From: Viridibacillus sp050278625
Lineage (GTDB): Bacteria > Bacillota > Bacilli > Bacillales_A > Planococcaceae
Direction: 5' to 3'
Assembly (NCBI RefSeq): GCF_050278625.1
Contig: NZ_JBNNTI010000015.1
Location: forward strand, 1 to 64,000
DNA: 64,000 bases
Below, in pieces: positions 15,672 to 23,993 of the stretch. Position 1 is the stretch's first letter, and each line of letters opens with the position of its first letter. A model generated the notes under the pieces. The model was not told the origin of the DNA, made no database searches, and saw only the letters and a program-made list of their open reading frames with translations. A program made the position numbers and the translations under genes.

Positions 15672-16583
15672 ATGAAAGAAATAAAAAAAGCGTATATCGC
15701 GGCAATTATATATGCCCTTATAATTGGACTTTCCTTTATGTTTGTCAAAATTGCACTAACGGTGGCAAGTCCATTAGATACACTGGCACATCGTTTTACA
15801 ATTGCATGGATTGTAGCAACGATTTATCTATTCTTTAATAGAAGCAAATTACAAATAGAGTGGAAGGATTTGCAGAGAATTCTACCTTTAGCATTGCTTT
15901 ACCCAATATTGTTTTTTACTTTTCAAGTATTTGGTCTAGCTCGTACTTCGTCTTCAGAAGCAGGAATTATTCAAGCGACCATTCCGATCTTTACATTACT
16001 TTTCGCTAGTTTATTATTGAAAGAAAAAACTTCATTTAAACAGCTTGTATGTGTTAGCTTGTCAGTACTTGGAGTCATCTTCATTTTCATGATGAACGGG
16101 GCAGGGGCAGCTAAGGTTAGCTTTATCGGAAGTGGATTTATCTTGTTATCAGCTATTACATCAGCACTTTATAATGTTTTTGCAAGAAAGTTAACGCAAC
16201 AGTATTCATTATTTACTTTAACGTATATAATGACACTTTTTGGATTTATCGGATTTAACGCTATAGCCATGAGTATGAATGTTATCCATGGTACTACGAA
16301 ACAATTCTTTCAACCTTTTCTGCACTTAGATTTTGTTTTAGCTATTATCTATTTAGGTATTCTTTCTTCACTTATTACTTCGTTTTTATCTAATTATGCC
16401 TTATCTAAAATGGCAGCATCTAAAATGAGTGTTTTCAGTAATGTTGCGACGCTCATTACGATTTTAGCAGGAGTTCTTTTTCTACAAGAGGAATTTCACT
16501 ATTATCATTTAATAGGAGCAATAGTGATCATAATCGGAGTCATAGGGACAAATTATTTTGGGAGAGTGGTAAAAAAGGATTGA
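15672..16583 (+). CDS. EamA/DMT-family transporter
   Basis: This is a 303-residue, ten-helix drug/metabolite transporter. Both EamA repeats are visible (residues about 10-145 and 155-295). SEAGIIQATIPIFTLLFASL and KMSVFSNVATLITILAGVLF end the two halves. GAGGTAAT precedes ATG 15672. It probably exports a small metabolite. The palindromic sites just upstream suggest dedicated control. Substrate unknown. Confidence 0.8.
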   Translation: MKEIKKAYIAAIIYALIIGLSFMFVKIALTVASPLDTLAHRFTIAWIVATIYLFFNRSKLQIEWKDLQRILPLALLYPILFFTFQVFGLARTSSSEAGIIQATIPIFTLLFASLLLKEKTSFKQLVCVSLSVLGVIFIFMMNGAGAAKVSFIGSGFILLSAITSALYNVFARKLTQQYSLFTLTYIMTLFGFIGFNAIAMSMNVIHGTTKQFFQPFLHLDFVLAIIYLGILSSLITSFLSNYALSKMAASKMSVFSNVATLITILAGVLFLQEEFHYYHLIGAIVIIIGVIGTNYFGRVVKKD

Positions 16584-16723
16584 GGTTAAAAAAGGGTATA
16601 GTAAAAGACGTATGACCAGTACTAATAATTCAAATCTCAATCGACTTCGTTGTTATCAAAAAACTGTAAACTTTATCAATTATGTATCATGTAATTTTGT
16701 TATACTAATATAGAGGTGTTTAC

Positions 16724-17140
16724 ATGAGTATGTTTTGGTTAATTTTTATAATCGCTATTGTTTTAACGATTTTCAGTATTTTTTGCATTTATCTTATGAT
16801 AGTAGACTTTGAAGAACGTGATATTAAAACTCTGTTAAGAACTGTATTTTCAATATTAGGGGCGATATTTTTATTTACGATAACCCTCCCAACAATTCCT
16901 AAAATAATTAAGCATCAAACAACTGTATCTGAGGGGAATTGCTCTGTTTATACTACAGAATCAAGAGGTAACAATAGCTTGAATATTCGACTTGGAGAAC
17001 AATATTTTACTGATCAAGGTCATTTTGATATAAAAGATGGTTCGTATTATTGTAAAGTAACGCATTATGAAAATACAGAATGGCCTACTGATATAAAAAT
17101 TTATAATAAACAAGGTGGAAAAATTGTAATTTCTTATTGA
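16724..17140 (+). CDS. membrane-anchored hypothetical protein
   Basis: This is a 138-residue protein with two N-terminal membrane helices (residues 4-27 and 38-58) and a C-terminal domain of about 75 residues containing two cysteines (EGNCSVYTTESRG and DGSYYCKVTHYEN). The cysteines may form a disulphide outside the cell. AGAGGTGTTT precedes ATG, and a hairpin terminator overlaps the stop. No family recognised. Confidence 0.6.
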   Translation: MSMFWLIFIIAIVLTIFSIFCIYLMIVDFEERDIKTLLRTVFSILGAIFLFTITLPTIPKIIKHQTTVSEGNCSVYTTESRGNNSLNIRLGEQYFTDQGHFDIKDGSYYCKVTHYENTEWPTDIKIYNKQGGKIVISY

Positions 17141-17167
17141 GCAGCGATATTATGTCGCTGCTCTTTT
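17139..17167 (+). terminator. intrinsic terminator
   Basis: GAGCAGCGA and TCGCTGCTC with a seven-base loop are followed by a short T run. The hairpin begins at the stop codon. Confidence 0.8.
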
Positions 17168-17302
17168 ATATTTCAATAATGTTTTATATGGTAGAAGCAT
17201 ATTCTAAAGTAAGTAATTAATATTTCAATTACTTTTCCAAATAGAATGACACCATTGTAATTTTCCAATGTTAAATAGTATTTAAGAAGAAAGGGAGTTC
17301 AA

Positions 17303-17674
17303 TTGAAGAAGGAAATGGTTATTCTCATGTTCTTCAGCTGTTTATCAACCTTGTTATTTGGGTGCGCAAGTGAAGAAGAGCGTATTGATGTGACATTTGA
17401 ATTATCAAATGATATTAAAAAGAAAGTAACTCACGTAGCAAAAGATTATCTTATCAAAAATAATTGTGGTACATCTGAGAGCATTCAAATTGGTACTGCC
17501 GATATTACTGACCATTTAGTTGATGCATTGGACGAAATTTCAAATCAAAAAGATATTGGTCAAGTAGTATATAAAGTAACTTTCAAAGATAAAATCAATG
17601 TTGACACCGGGTTACCGAAAGTTTTAATCGATAAAGATAATAATCGTGTAGTTGGGTTTTTAGTAGCTAAGTGA
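17303..17674 (+). CDS. small lipoprotein
   Basis: A 123-residue protein begun by TTG after AAGGGAG. Residues 1-21 are a lipoprotein signal peptide with lipobox LFGC, so the mature chain should be lipid-anchored at Cys21. The rest is a compact, charged domain without recognised family (DVTFELSNDIKKKVTHVAKD, later YKVTFKDKINVDTGLPKVLI). It may be a YfjS- or copper-amine-like small lipoprotein, but this is a guess. Confidence 0.65.
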   Translation: MKKEMVILMFFSCLSTLLFGCASEEERIDVTFELSNDIKKKVTHVAKDYLIKNNCGTSESIQIGTADITDHLVDALDEISNQKDIGQVVYKVTFKDKINVDTGLPKVLIDKDNNRVVGFLVAK

Positions 17675-17706
17675 GCAATGGATTTCTATAACATTTCTTG
17701 AACAAT

Positions 17707-17738
17707 AAAAAAGATCAACCAGTAAATACTGGATGACC
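17707..17738 (-). terminator. intrinsic terminator of the EamA gene
   Basis: On the minus strand TCCAGT and ACTGGT pair around ATTT, with flanking TCA/TGA pairs, followed by T6. Confidence 0.6.
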
Positions 17739-17790
17739 CTGTAATTCATATGGTGAATTTTGATGAAATAGGCTGTGTATATTGCATGTG

Positions 17791-18648
17791 CTATTTTTTA
17801 AAAGCGTACCCCATGCCTAAAAACGTTAGTAGAATCCCAAGTATCTGGTATGTATCAGGATGATAACCTGTAAGTAGCACATCCAACAAAATTGCAACCG
17901 CTGGATCAAGAAAAACAAGTATAGCAATGGTTTGTGCTTTTAAACCTCTTAGACTACTAAAGAACAAGTAGAAAACAAATCCTGTATGAACAAATCCAGT
18001 TAATAAAATATATCCCCAATTCCCAACGCTCAACTGGCTAAATTTTGTCCAATCTATTAATGGTAATAACAATACAACACCAAGACTTGTCTGAATGATT
18101 GTGAGTAAAATGGGATCGAGCGTACGAATGGCTTTTCCTGTTAAGGTTGTAAGCGCATAAAAAAATGCTGCTCCAAACGCCCACAGAACGCCTGTTGATA
18201 AGAAATCATCGAATGAAGAGTGTTGCTGAATTCCTCCGACGAGTAACGTTCCTATGAAGCAAGTAACAATCGCAATACCTGCGGGGAGAGTAATTTTTTC
18301 TTTAAATAGTAGAGAACCAAGTATAAGTACAAGAACAGGTGCTAAATGATAAATAGAGACTGCTACTGTGATAGACATTAATTCAAAGGAACGAAAGAAC
18401 AAGACCCAATTCACAATAAGAAAAAAACCACATAACAATGCAAATAAATAATCTTTTCTGAGGGCAGGCTCTTGATTTTTCTCCGCTCTTTTTCGTCGTC
18501 CAAGCCACCATACAAATCCTAATAGAAGACTTGCACAAAGACAACGAATGAATACTAACTCAATTGACGGCAAATTTGTCTTTACAGAAAAATATCCGAT
18601 AGATCCGAAAATAACCATTGATGCAGCGAATTTTAAAGGGGCATTCAT
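17791..18648 (-). CDS. EamA/DMT-family transporter, TrmB-controlled
   Basis: This is a 285-residue, ten-helix transporter with two EamA halves. SIYHLAPVLVLILGSLLFKE closes the first and FLDPAVAILLDVLLTGYHPD the second. AGGAG precedes ATG 18648. A palindrome just upstream shares its half sites and spacing with a site before the neighbouring TrmB-like regulator gene, which points to common control. It likely exports a small solute. The substrate is unknown. Confidence 0.8.
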   Translation of the reverse strand: MNAPLKFAASMVIFGSIGYFSVKTNLPSIELVFIRCLCASLLLGFVWWLGRRKRAEKNQEPALRKDYLFALLCGFFLIVNWVLFFRSFELMSITVAVSIYHLAPVLVLILGSLLFKEKITLPAGIAIVTCFIGTLLVGGIQQHSSFDDFLSTGVLWAFGAAFFYALTTLTGKAIRTLDPILLTIIQTSLGVVLLLPLIDWTKFSQLSVGNWGYILLTGFVHTGFVFYLFFSSLRGLKAQTIAILVFLDPAVAILLDVLLTGYHPDTYQILGILLTFLGMGYAFKK

Positions 18649-18669
18649 AATAAAACTCCTCTCATTATT

Positions 18670-18691
18670 AGTAGTTATAATTATAACTACT
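18670..18691. promoter_or_regulatory. AGTAGTTA-N6-TAACTACT operator
   Basis: A perfect 22-base palindrome of 8-6-8 geometry sits 22 bases before the EamA start codon. The same half sites and spacing recur at 19549-19570 before the TrmB gene. Confidence 0.65.
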
Positions 18692-18716
18692 ATGTTTTTA
18701 GTGAAAAAAAACGGCC

Positions 18717-19529
18717 TTACTCAGGACGCTTTTTACCTGTCATAACATGGATTAGATCTTCTCTAGATTTCCAAAGTTTCTCCAGCTTTTCTGGTCCATA
18801 CGCACTTATGACTTCTTCAACCATGATGTCATGTCGAATGTATTCAGTAGCGACTAATACGAGCGCAGGATCTTTTGATTTAATAGCCCATTCTGATCCG
18901 CGGTCACTAAACTTCGCAATCAATGCCTCTTCATTGTCTCGAATAAGTATCGTTAAATAGCCACCCATTCTATCACTGACAATCTCTGGAGGCATGTAGT
19001 TATGATGGTATGTATGACCGAAAGAAACTTCTTCCGCACTGAAAAGAACTGCAAAGACTGGAATTTCTTTTTCCTTTTCTCGAATAGGAACTTCAATCTT
19101 CGGCAAGATGTGTGACCAAGCCGATAACCAAATTTCTTTTTTTGCACTGCGTATCATCGAAATCATTTCCTGTACGATGTGATCGAATTGGAAAATTCTG
19201 CTGATGACATCAATTTTTTGATCACTTTCTAGTGCATTTAATGACTCTTCTAACGATTCAAACGACGTATCTAACTCTTCTCTAAGTCTAGTGAGAAGTT
19301 GTTTAGGATTAACTGGTACATAAACAATGGGGTCTGATGGGACTGTTTGAATAGCTCCTTTATCAAGCAATTTCCCTAGTACTTCATAAATCATTGATCT
19401 AGGCACGCCTGATTGCTTACTAAGTTCATATCCTGTAATTGACGGGCTCTTTAACAAGCCTATGTAAGCCTTGCATTCATACTTAGAAAAGCCAAGTTTT
19501 TGCAATTCATCTATAGCTTTCTCTTCCAT
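18717..19529 (-). CDS. TrmB-family transcriptional regulator
   Basis: This is a 270-residue protein. Residues 1-75 are a winged helix of TrmB type (LGFSKYECKAYIGLLKSPSI then GVPRSMIYEVLGKLLDKGAI). A coiled segment and a C-terminal PLD-like sensor domain follow (IRSAKKEIWLSAWSHILPKI). AAGGAGGAG precedes ATG 19529. Members of the family usually repress transport or sugar genes and respond to small ligands. The shared operator suggests it controls itself and the EamA gene downstream. Confidence 0.85.
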   Translation of the reverse strand: MEEKAIDELQKLGFSKYECKAYIGLLKSPSITGYELSKQSGVPRSMIYEVLGKLLDKGAIQTVPSDPIVYVPVNPKQLLTRLREELDTSFESLEESLNALESDQKIDVISRIFQFDHIVQEMISMIRSAKKEIWLSAWSHILPKIEVPIREKEKEIPVFAVLFSAEEVSFGHTYHHNYMPPEIVSDRMGGYLTILIRDNEEALIAKFSDRGSEWAIKSKDPALVLVATEYIRHDIMVEEVISAYGPEKLEKLWKSREDLIHVMTGKKRPE

Positions 19530-19548
19530 TAACTTCTCCTCCTTACAA

Positions 19549-19570
19549 AGTAGTTATGTTACTAACCACT
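19549..19570. promoter_or_regulatory. AGTAGTTA-N6-TAACCACT operator
   Basis: This is an imperfect palindrome with the same 8-6-8 layout as 18670-18691, one base off in the right half, lying 20 bases before the TrmB start codon. Confidence 0.6.
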
Positions 19571-19707
19571 ATAAAATAACGATGCTTATTTGTCTAGTAA
19601 TATTATTGTTAAGCTAATAAGACAGATTAGTAGAATAGAATAAAATCCATATATGTTATAATTTTAATGTTTAGAATTTTAGCTATATTAAGGAGGTTAC
19701 AAACCCA

Positions 19708-21288
19708 ATGTCATTCCAAGATATAAACGAATTTTTAATCGAACAAAATAAAAGTATGGAGTCACTCTATAAACCAGTTCTATTTAATCATTGGATGTCT
19801 GCAACAACAGGCAAAAAAGAGTGGAGTGAAAAACACGAAAGAGCCCTAAGCGAATATTTTGATAATTTTTCTGAGCAAGAAACATTTAGAAAGATATTAT
19901 CATATAAAAAGGAGAACAATCTTACACCCATTCAAGTTCGCCAATTAGGCGACCTATATTATAAAGGAATTAAAAATCAACTTGATAAAAGTGAAGTGGC
20001 TAAAACATTAGAACTTGAAAAAGATATTTCACAAATATTTAACACGTATAGACCTACGTTGGTGGGAAAAGAAGTAACAAACAATGAGTTGCTGGATATT
20101 CTTAAAAACAGTAATCAAAATGAACAAAGAAAAGAAGCTTGGCTTGCAAGTAAACAAGTGGGAAAAGAAATTGAAAATAATCTCCTGAAATTAATACATA
20201 AAAGGAATAGAGATGCACAAGCATTGGGGTTTGATAATTTTTATCAGATGAGTTTAATAACCCAAGAGTTGGATATCGATACGGTATTTAATACATTTAA
20301 ACAATTAAAAAATCTATCAGATGAACCGTTTCGTAAAATTAAGGGTGAAATAGACGAAGAATGGGCAGAAAAAATGAGTATTCAAATAGAAGAACTACGC
20401 CCTTGGCATTATGTTGATCCGTTTTTTCAAGAAGCTCCTCCCGTTAGCGGAGTCGATTTAGACAAATTTTATGAAGGTAAGGATTTAGAAAAGGTTGTTA
20501 ATAGAACATTTAATGCTATGGGATTAAATATTGAAGACATTCTTCGAAGAAGTGATTTGTACCCACGTGAGAATAAAAACCCATTTGGATTTTGTACCGA
20601 TGTTGACCGTAAAGGGGACATAAGAGTTTTAGTGAACATGGATGAAAGTGTATTTTGGGCAACTGCTCTACTACACGAGTTCGGACATGCTGCTTATTTT
20701 AAATATATTGATCATGATTTACCATTTATTTTACGTTTCCATTCACATTCATTAACTACTGAAGCCATAGCATTGTTTTTCGGAAGGATGAATAAAACTT
20801 TGGCGTGGCAAATGCGGTTTCTGGATTTAACAGAAGAACAATTATTAGGTGAAATTCCTGCTATTGAAAAAATGCTTCAACGTCAAATGTTAGTCTCTGC
20901 AAGATGGATAATCACTTTTGTCTTTTTCGAAAGAGAACTATACGAAAATCCGGAACAGGACTTAAATAAATTATGGTGGAATATTGTAAAGGAAATACAG
21001 TTTGTTAATCCTCCTGAAGATACAAGTTATCCCGATTGGGCATCAAAAATGCACTTTTCATTAGCTCCAGTCTCTTATCAAGACTATTTGTTAGGTGAAT
21101 TAACAGCATCACAACTTCAACATTTTATTGAAAATAATATTTCTCCTGATCTATTCAAACCAGAAGTAGGTAATTATTTAAAAGAAAATTTCTTTAAATA
21201 CGGAGCTTCTTTACATTGGAATGAAAAAATAAAAAAGGCTACTGGAGAATATTTAAATCCAGTTCACTTTATAAAACAATTCTTTTAA
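19708..21288 (+). CDS. M3/M2-type zinc metallopeptidase
   Basis: This is a 526-residue all-helical gluzincin. The zinc motif HEFGH lies near residue 323 (ATALLHEFGHAAYF), and the third ligand is likely the Glu in LTTEAIALFFGRM about 30 residues on. Oligoendopeptidase F and related M3 enzymes use this arrangement to cut short peptides in the cytosol; the sequence is also compatible with the M2-like bacterial branch. AAGGAGG precedes ATG 19708. There is no signal peptide. It is a single-gene unit, bordered on the right by the repeat-rich region. Confidence 0.8.
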   Translation: MSFQDINEFLIEQNKSMESLYKPVLFNHWMSATTGKKEWSEKHERALSEYFDNFSEQETFRKILSYKKENNLTPIQVRQLGDLYYKGIKNQLDKSEVAKTLELEKDISQIFNTYRPTLVGKEVTNNELLDILKNSNQNEQRKEAWLASKQVGKEIENNLLKLIHKRNRDAQALGFDNFYQMSLITQELDIDTVFNTFKQLKNLSDEPFRKIKGEIDEEWAEKMSIQIEELRPWHYVDPFFQEAPPVSGVDLDKFYEGKDLEKVVNRTFNAMGLNIEDILRRSDLYPRENKNPFGFCTDVDRKGDIRVLVNMDESVFWATALLHEFGHAAYFKYIDHDLPFILRFHSHSLTTEAIALFFGRMNKTLAWQMRFLDLTEEQLLGEIPAIEKMLQRQMLVSARWIITFVFFERELYENPEQDLNKLWWNIVKEIQFVNPPEDTSYPDWASKMHFSLAPVSYQDYLLGELTASQLQHFIENNISPDLFKPEVGNYLKENFFKYGASLHWNEKIKKATGEYLNPVHFIKQFF

Positions 21289-21325
21289 TCCCATTTCAAA
21301 GTTACATATCCTTGTTAAGCTAACG

Positions 21326-21520
21326 CTGTAGAAAAACTCGAAAAAAACGAGTTTTCTACAGTCTTTTTATTTTTAAACAAGATAGATCAAGTTTTCCGAA
21401 GCTTACCGCTCGCTTTCCGCGGGCGAGCGCCGAGCCGCTTCGTCGCTATGCTCCTGCAGGGTCTCGTCTGTCTCGCTTTTCCCGCAGGAGTCGAGCGGAC
21501 GCTTCTCCAAACCAATAAAG
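21326..21520 (-). repeat. GC-rich palindromic repeat, form A, copy 2
   Basis: It has the hairpin gtagaaaaactcg...cgagttttctac, then gctcgctttccgcgggcgag, cgccgagccgcttcgtcgct and ctcctgcagggtctcgtctg. It is very close to copy 3 at 21871 and forms the left border of the first duplication unit. Confidence 0.85.
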
Positions 21521-21782
21521 TATTTGACGAGAAAGCTAAATCAAGAACGTGAACAACTAGAGATAATTACAATTGAACGACTTGTTCCACAAGACATTTA
21601 GTTCACAAATTGTATACTGCTTTTTTAGACAAATAAAAGGAATTCGCATTAACATTGCCGGGAAATTCGAAAACATTATAATTATATTTATTGGAAATTT
21701 AAGGGGATGGAGTATTGCGTACGGTTAATGGTGTATTTGAAAGCTGAAGGGTCTAAAACTATCTGATGAAAAAGAGATTTAC
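21521..21782 (+). repeat. tandem duplication, first copy of the acetyltransferase upstream region
   Basis: This stretch closely matches 22069-22347. Shared blocks include gacaaataaaa, attggaaatttaagggg and acggttaatggtgtatt. Together with copy 2 of the repeat and the 5' gene relic it makes up a unit of about 545 bases present twice in tandem. Confidence 0.8.
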
Positions 21783-21862
21783 GTGACAACTATCAATTCA
21801 AACCTCTTTTACCGGGATCGGGTAAAACTTACTATAGCTAGAGAAGATGATAATAAAATTGA
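21783..21862 (+). pseudogene. 5' fragment of a duplicated GNAT gene
   Basis: From GTG 21783 the frame reads TTINSNLFYRDRVKLTIARE, nearly the same as the start of the intact acetyltransferase at 22348. Homology ends near 21862, and the frame runs into repeat copy 3 and stops. It is a truncated duplicate. Confidence 0.8.
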
Positions 21863-21870
21863 TGCTTCAG

Positions 21871-22068
21871 GCCATAGATAAATTCGGAAAAATTCGAGTT
21901 TATCTATGGTCATTTTATTTTTATAAAGGATAGATCAGGTTATCCAAAGCTTACCGCTCGCTTTCCGCGGGCGAGCGCCGAGCCGCTTCGTCGCTACACT
22001 CCTGCAGGGTCTCGTCTGTCTCGCTTTTCCCCAGGAGTCAAACGGACGCTTCTCCAAACCAATAAAGT
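21871..22068 (-). repeat. GC-rich palindromic repeat, form A, copy 3
   Basis: Nearly identical to copy 2 and in the same orientation. It begins exactly where the truncated acetyltransferase copy ends, and so marks the duplication junction. Confidence 0.85.
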
Positions 22069-22347
22069 ATTTACGAGAAAGCTAATTCAATAATGCGAAC
22101 AACTAGGGATAATTAGATAATTACAATTGAACAACTTGTTCCACAAGACAGACCATTTAGTTCGCAAATTGTTTACTGCTTTTTTAGACAAATAAAAAGA
22201 AATCCGTATTTATTATTGATGGAAAATTCGAAAAACATTATTATTGTATTAATTGGAAATTTAAGGGGGATGAGGTATTGAGTACGGTTAATGGTGTATT
22301 AGAAAGCTGAAAGTTCTATAAAACTATCTAATGAGAAGGAGATTCAC

Positions 22348-22908
22348 ATGACAACCATCAATTCTAATCTTTTTTATGGAGATCAGGTAAAACTTACTAT
22401 AGCTAGAGAAGAAGATGTTAATATTATGTTGAGATGGGGAGAAGATGATGAATATCTACGTAATGTAGATACAGAAATGGCTCTACCGAAAACAAAAGAA
22501 CAATGGGCATCTGAAGGGAAATCGAATGCAAATGAAGTGTATTTCCGACTGAGAACAATTGTGGATGATCATTTAATCGGATTTGTGGCAATTCATAGCA
22601 TTGAATGGAACAATCGTGCTGGACTTATGGCAATTGGGATAGGAGATTCTTCTAATCGTAATAAAGGCTATGGTTCAGATGCGTTGAAACTGATTCTTCG
22701 TTATGCTTTTCATGAATTAAATTTGGATCGAGTTGGGTTGGAAGTTATTGAATACAACAAAGGTGGAATAAGAGCCTACGAAAAAGTTGGTTTTCAACAG
22801 GAAGGTAGAAAGAGATCGGTAGTTTATCGAGATGGAAAAAGATACGATATTATAGTTATGGGCGTTTTAAGGCATGAATGGGAAGCTATTCATAAGATAA
22901 TCGAGTAA
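22348..22908 (+). CDS. GNAT N-acetyltransferase
   Basis: This 186-residue acetyltransferase probably uses acetyl-CoA. The cofactor loop is in GIGDSSNRNKGYGSDALKLI (about residues 107-126), followed by LNLDRVGLEVIEYNKGGIRA and YEKVGFQQEGRKRSVVYRDG, typical of the spermidine/RimJ-like branch. GAGAAGGAG precedes ATG 22348. A truncated copy of its 5' end lies in tandem upstream. Acceptor unknown. Confidence 0.85.
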   Translation: MTTINSNLFYGDQVKLTIAREEDVNIMLRWGEDDEYLRNVDTEMALPKTKEQWASEGKSNANEVYFRLRTIVDDHLIGFVAIHSIEWNNRAGLMAIGIGDSSNRNKGYGSDALKLILRYAFHELNLDRVGLEVIEYNKGGIRAYEKVGFQQEGRKRSVVYRDGKRYDIIVMGVLRHEWEAIHKIIE

Positions 22909-22966
22909 ATGTTGAGTCCAATTATAAAAAAAAGAAGGGATTTTATATTTACTGTAACCTTCACAT

Positions 22967-23028
22967 AAAAACACCTCACGTTGGTTTTTAAAGGTAGGAT
23001 ACCTATTTTTTCAACGAAAGGTGTTTTT
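22967..23028 (+). terminator. long hairpin terminator
   Basis: AAAAACACCT (22967-22976) pairs with AGGTGTTTTT (23019-23028). CGTTG and CAACG extend the stem, and a small inner hairpin, aggta...tacct, sits in the loop. Confidence 0.7.
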
Positions 23029-23119
23029 ATTTGTCTCCTATTTTTAGGTCAGTGCAGTTCGATTTTGAACAGAAAGTGCCGTTGTTTTTTTGGTATTTTC
23101 CTTATTCTTCATTATTATG

Positions 23120-23382
23120 GGTTAGATGTGAATCGGAAAGAATGAAAAACTCAGAAAAATGATAAAACTAGTTGATTGGAGTGCAGGCGGCGACTCCTTG
23201 GGGAACTAGCGAACATCTTGAGACCCCGCAGGAACGTTAGCGACGAGGAGGCTCAAGGTTCGTCCCCAGGAAAGCGTCCGCCGGAACGGAAATTAACGGC
23301 ATCGAAGAAAAAGCCATGGCAGAAACGATTAATCGTTTCCGCCATGGCTAAAATTCATTTTATGGACTTTTTCAGTGCCCTC
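23120..23382. repeat. GC-rich palindromic repeat, form B, copy 2
   Basis: Nearly identical to 9975-10227 over its whole length, with a short extra stretch, ctcagaaaaatgat, near the left end. No transposase relic adjoins this copy. Instead its right end abuts the topB relic. Confidence 0.85.
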
Positions 23383-23390
23383 GAGAATAT

Positions 23391-23513
23391 AGAGGTGTTA
23401 GTAGGAGTTTCAGTGATTTAAGCTGAAATCATCGCAGGAGAAATTTTATGCAGATGCTTTTCACGCAGGAAAAAACAAAACATTACATAGAACTTGCTCC
23501 AAAATGTTTTCAA
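23391..23513 (+). pseudogene. relic of the 5' end of topB
   Basis: The block gaggtgttagta...cagtgatttaagctgaaatc...tatgcagatgcttttca...aacaaaacattacatagaa matches the ribosome binding site and first 35 or so codons of topB at 26820-26940, with a small deletion that removes the ATG. Nothing of the rest of the gene is seen. The form B repeat sits directly before the homology. Confidence 0.7.
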
Positions 23514-23915
23514 AGATATATCAAATAATCTAATTAATATATCGAATACTATCATAATAGAGTAGATCAAAGAATAGTATTTTTATAGTTAAAGAATTAT
23601 GGAGGTGGAGTAGATAGAGTACAAAATTGAAATGCTTTTAATCGAATGCTATTTTTCGGAAATATATTCAAATGAATTCACTACCTGCATAAGGAAGGGT
23701 AATCCAAAAGGATCTACTCGGTATGAATCTATGTTTGCTAACTGAAAGATTATTAAATAGGAATATTCTTTCTAGTTGAGTATAGTCAGATCGTTTACGG
23801 CAGTAAGAAACTATATTATTCAATTTGTACTTACAGGTAATTTTCCTCTAGCTACTGGTACATGGGTGCTCCGTTTTGATTGTCCATACCAATTGATTTA
23901 TTCGCATTTTGCAAG
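23514..23915. other. intergenic, no gene seen
   Basis: No supported frame or fold before the hairpin at 23916. The sequence is AT-rich and looks decayed. Confidence 0.4.
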
Positions 23916-23951
23916 ACTCTCTAAAGTAGGATATCTAGTGAGAGTTTTTTA
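23916..23951 (+). terminator. terminator-like hairpin before the P-type ATPase gene
   Basis: ACTCTC (23916-23921) and GAGAGT (23940-23945) are followed by T6. It ends 40 bases before the ATPase start and may end an old upstream transcript or attenuate this one. Confidence 0.5.
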
Positions 23952-23993
23952 TTAGCATGATAGTCTAGTGATTTACTTTGAAAGGAGAATCGA

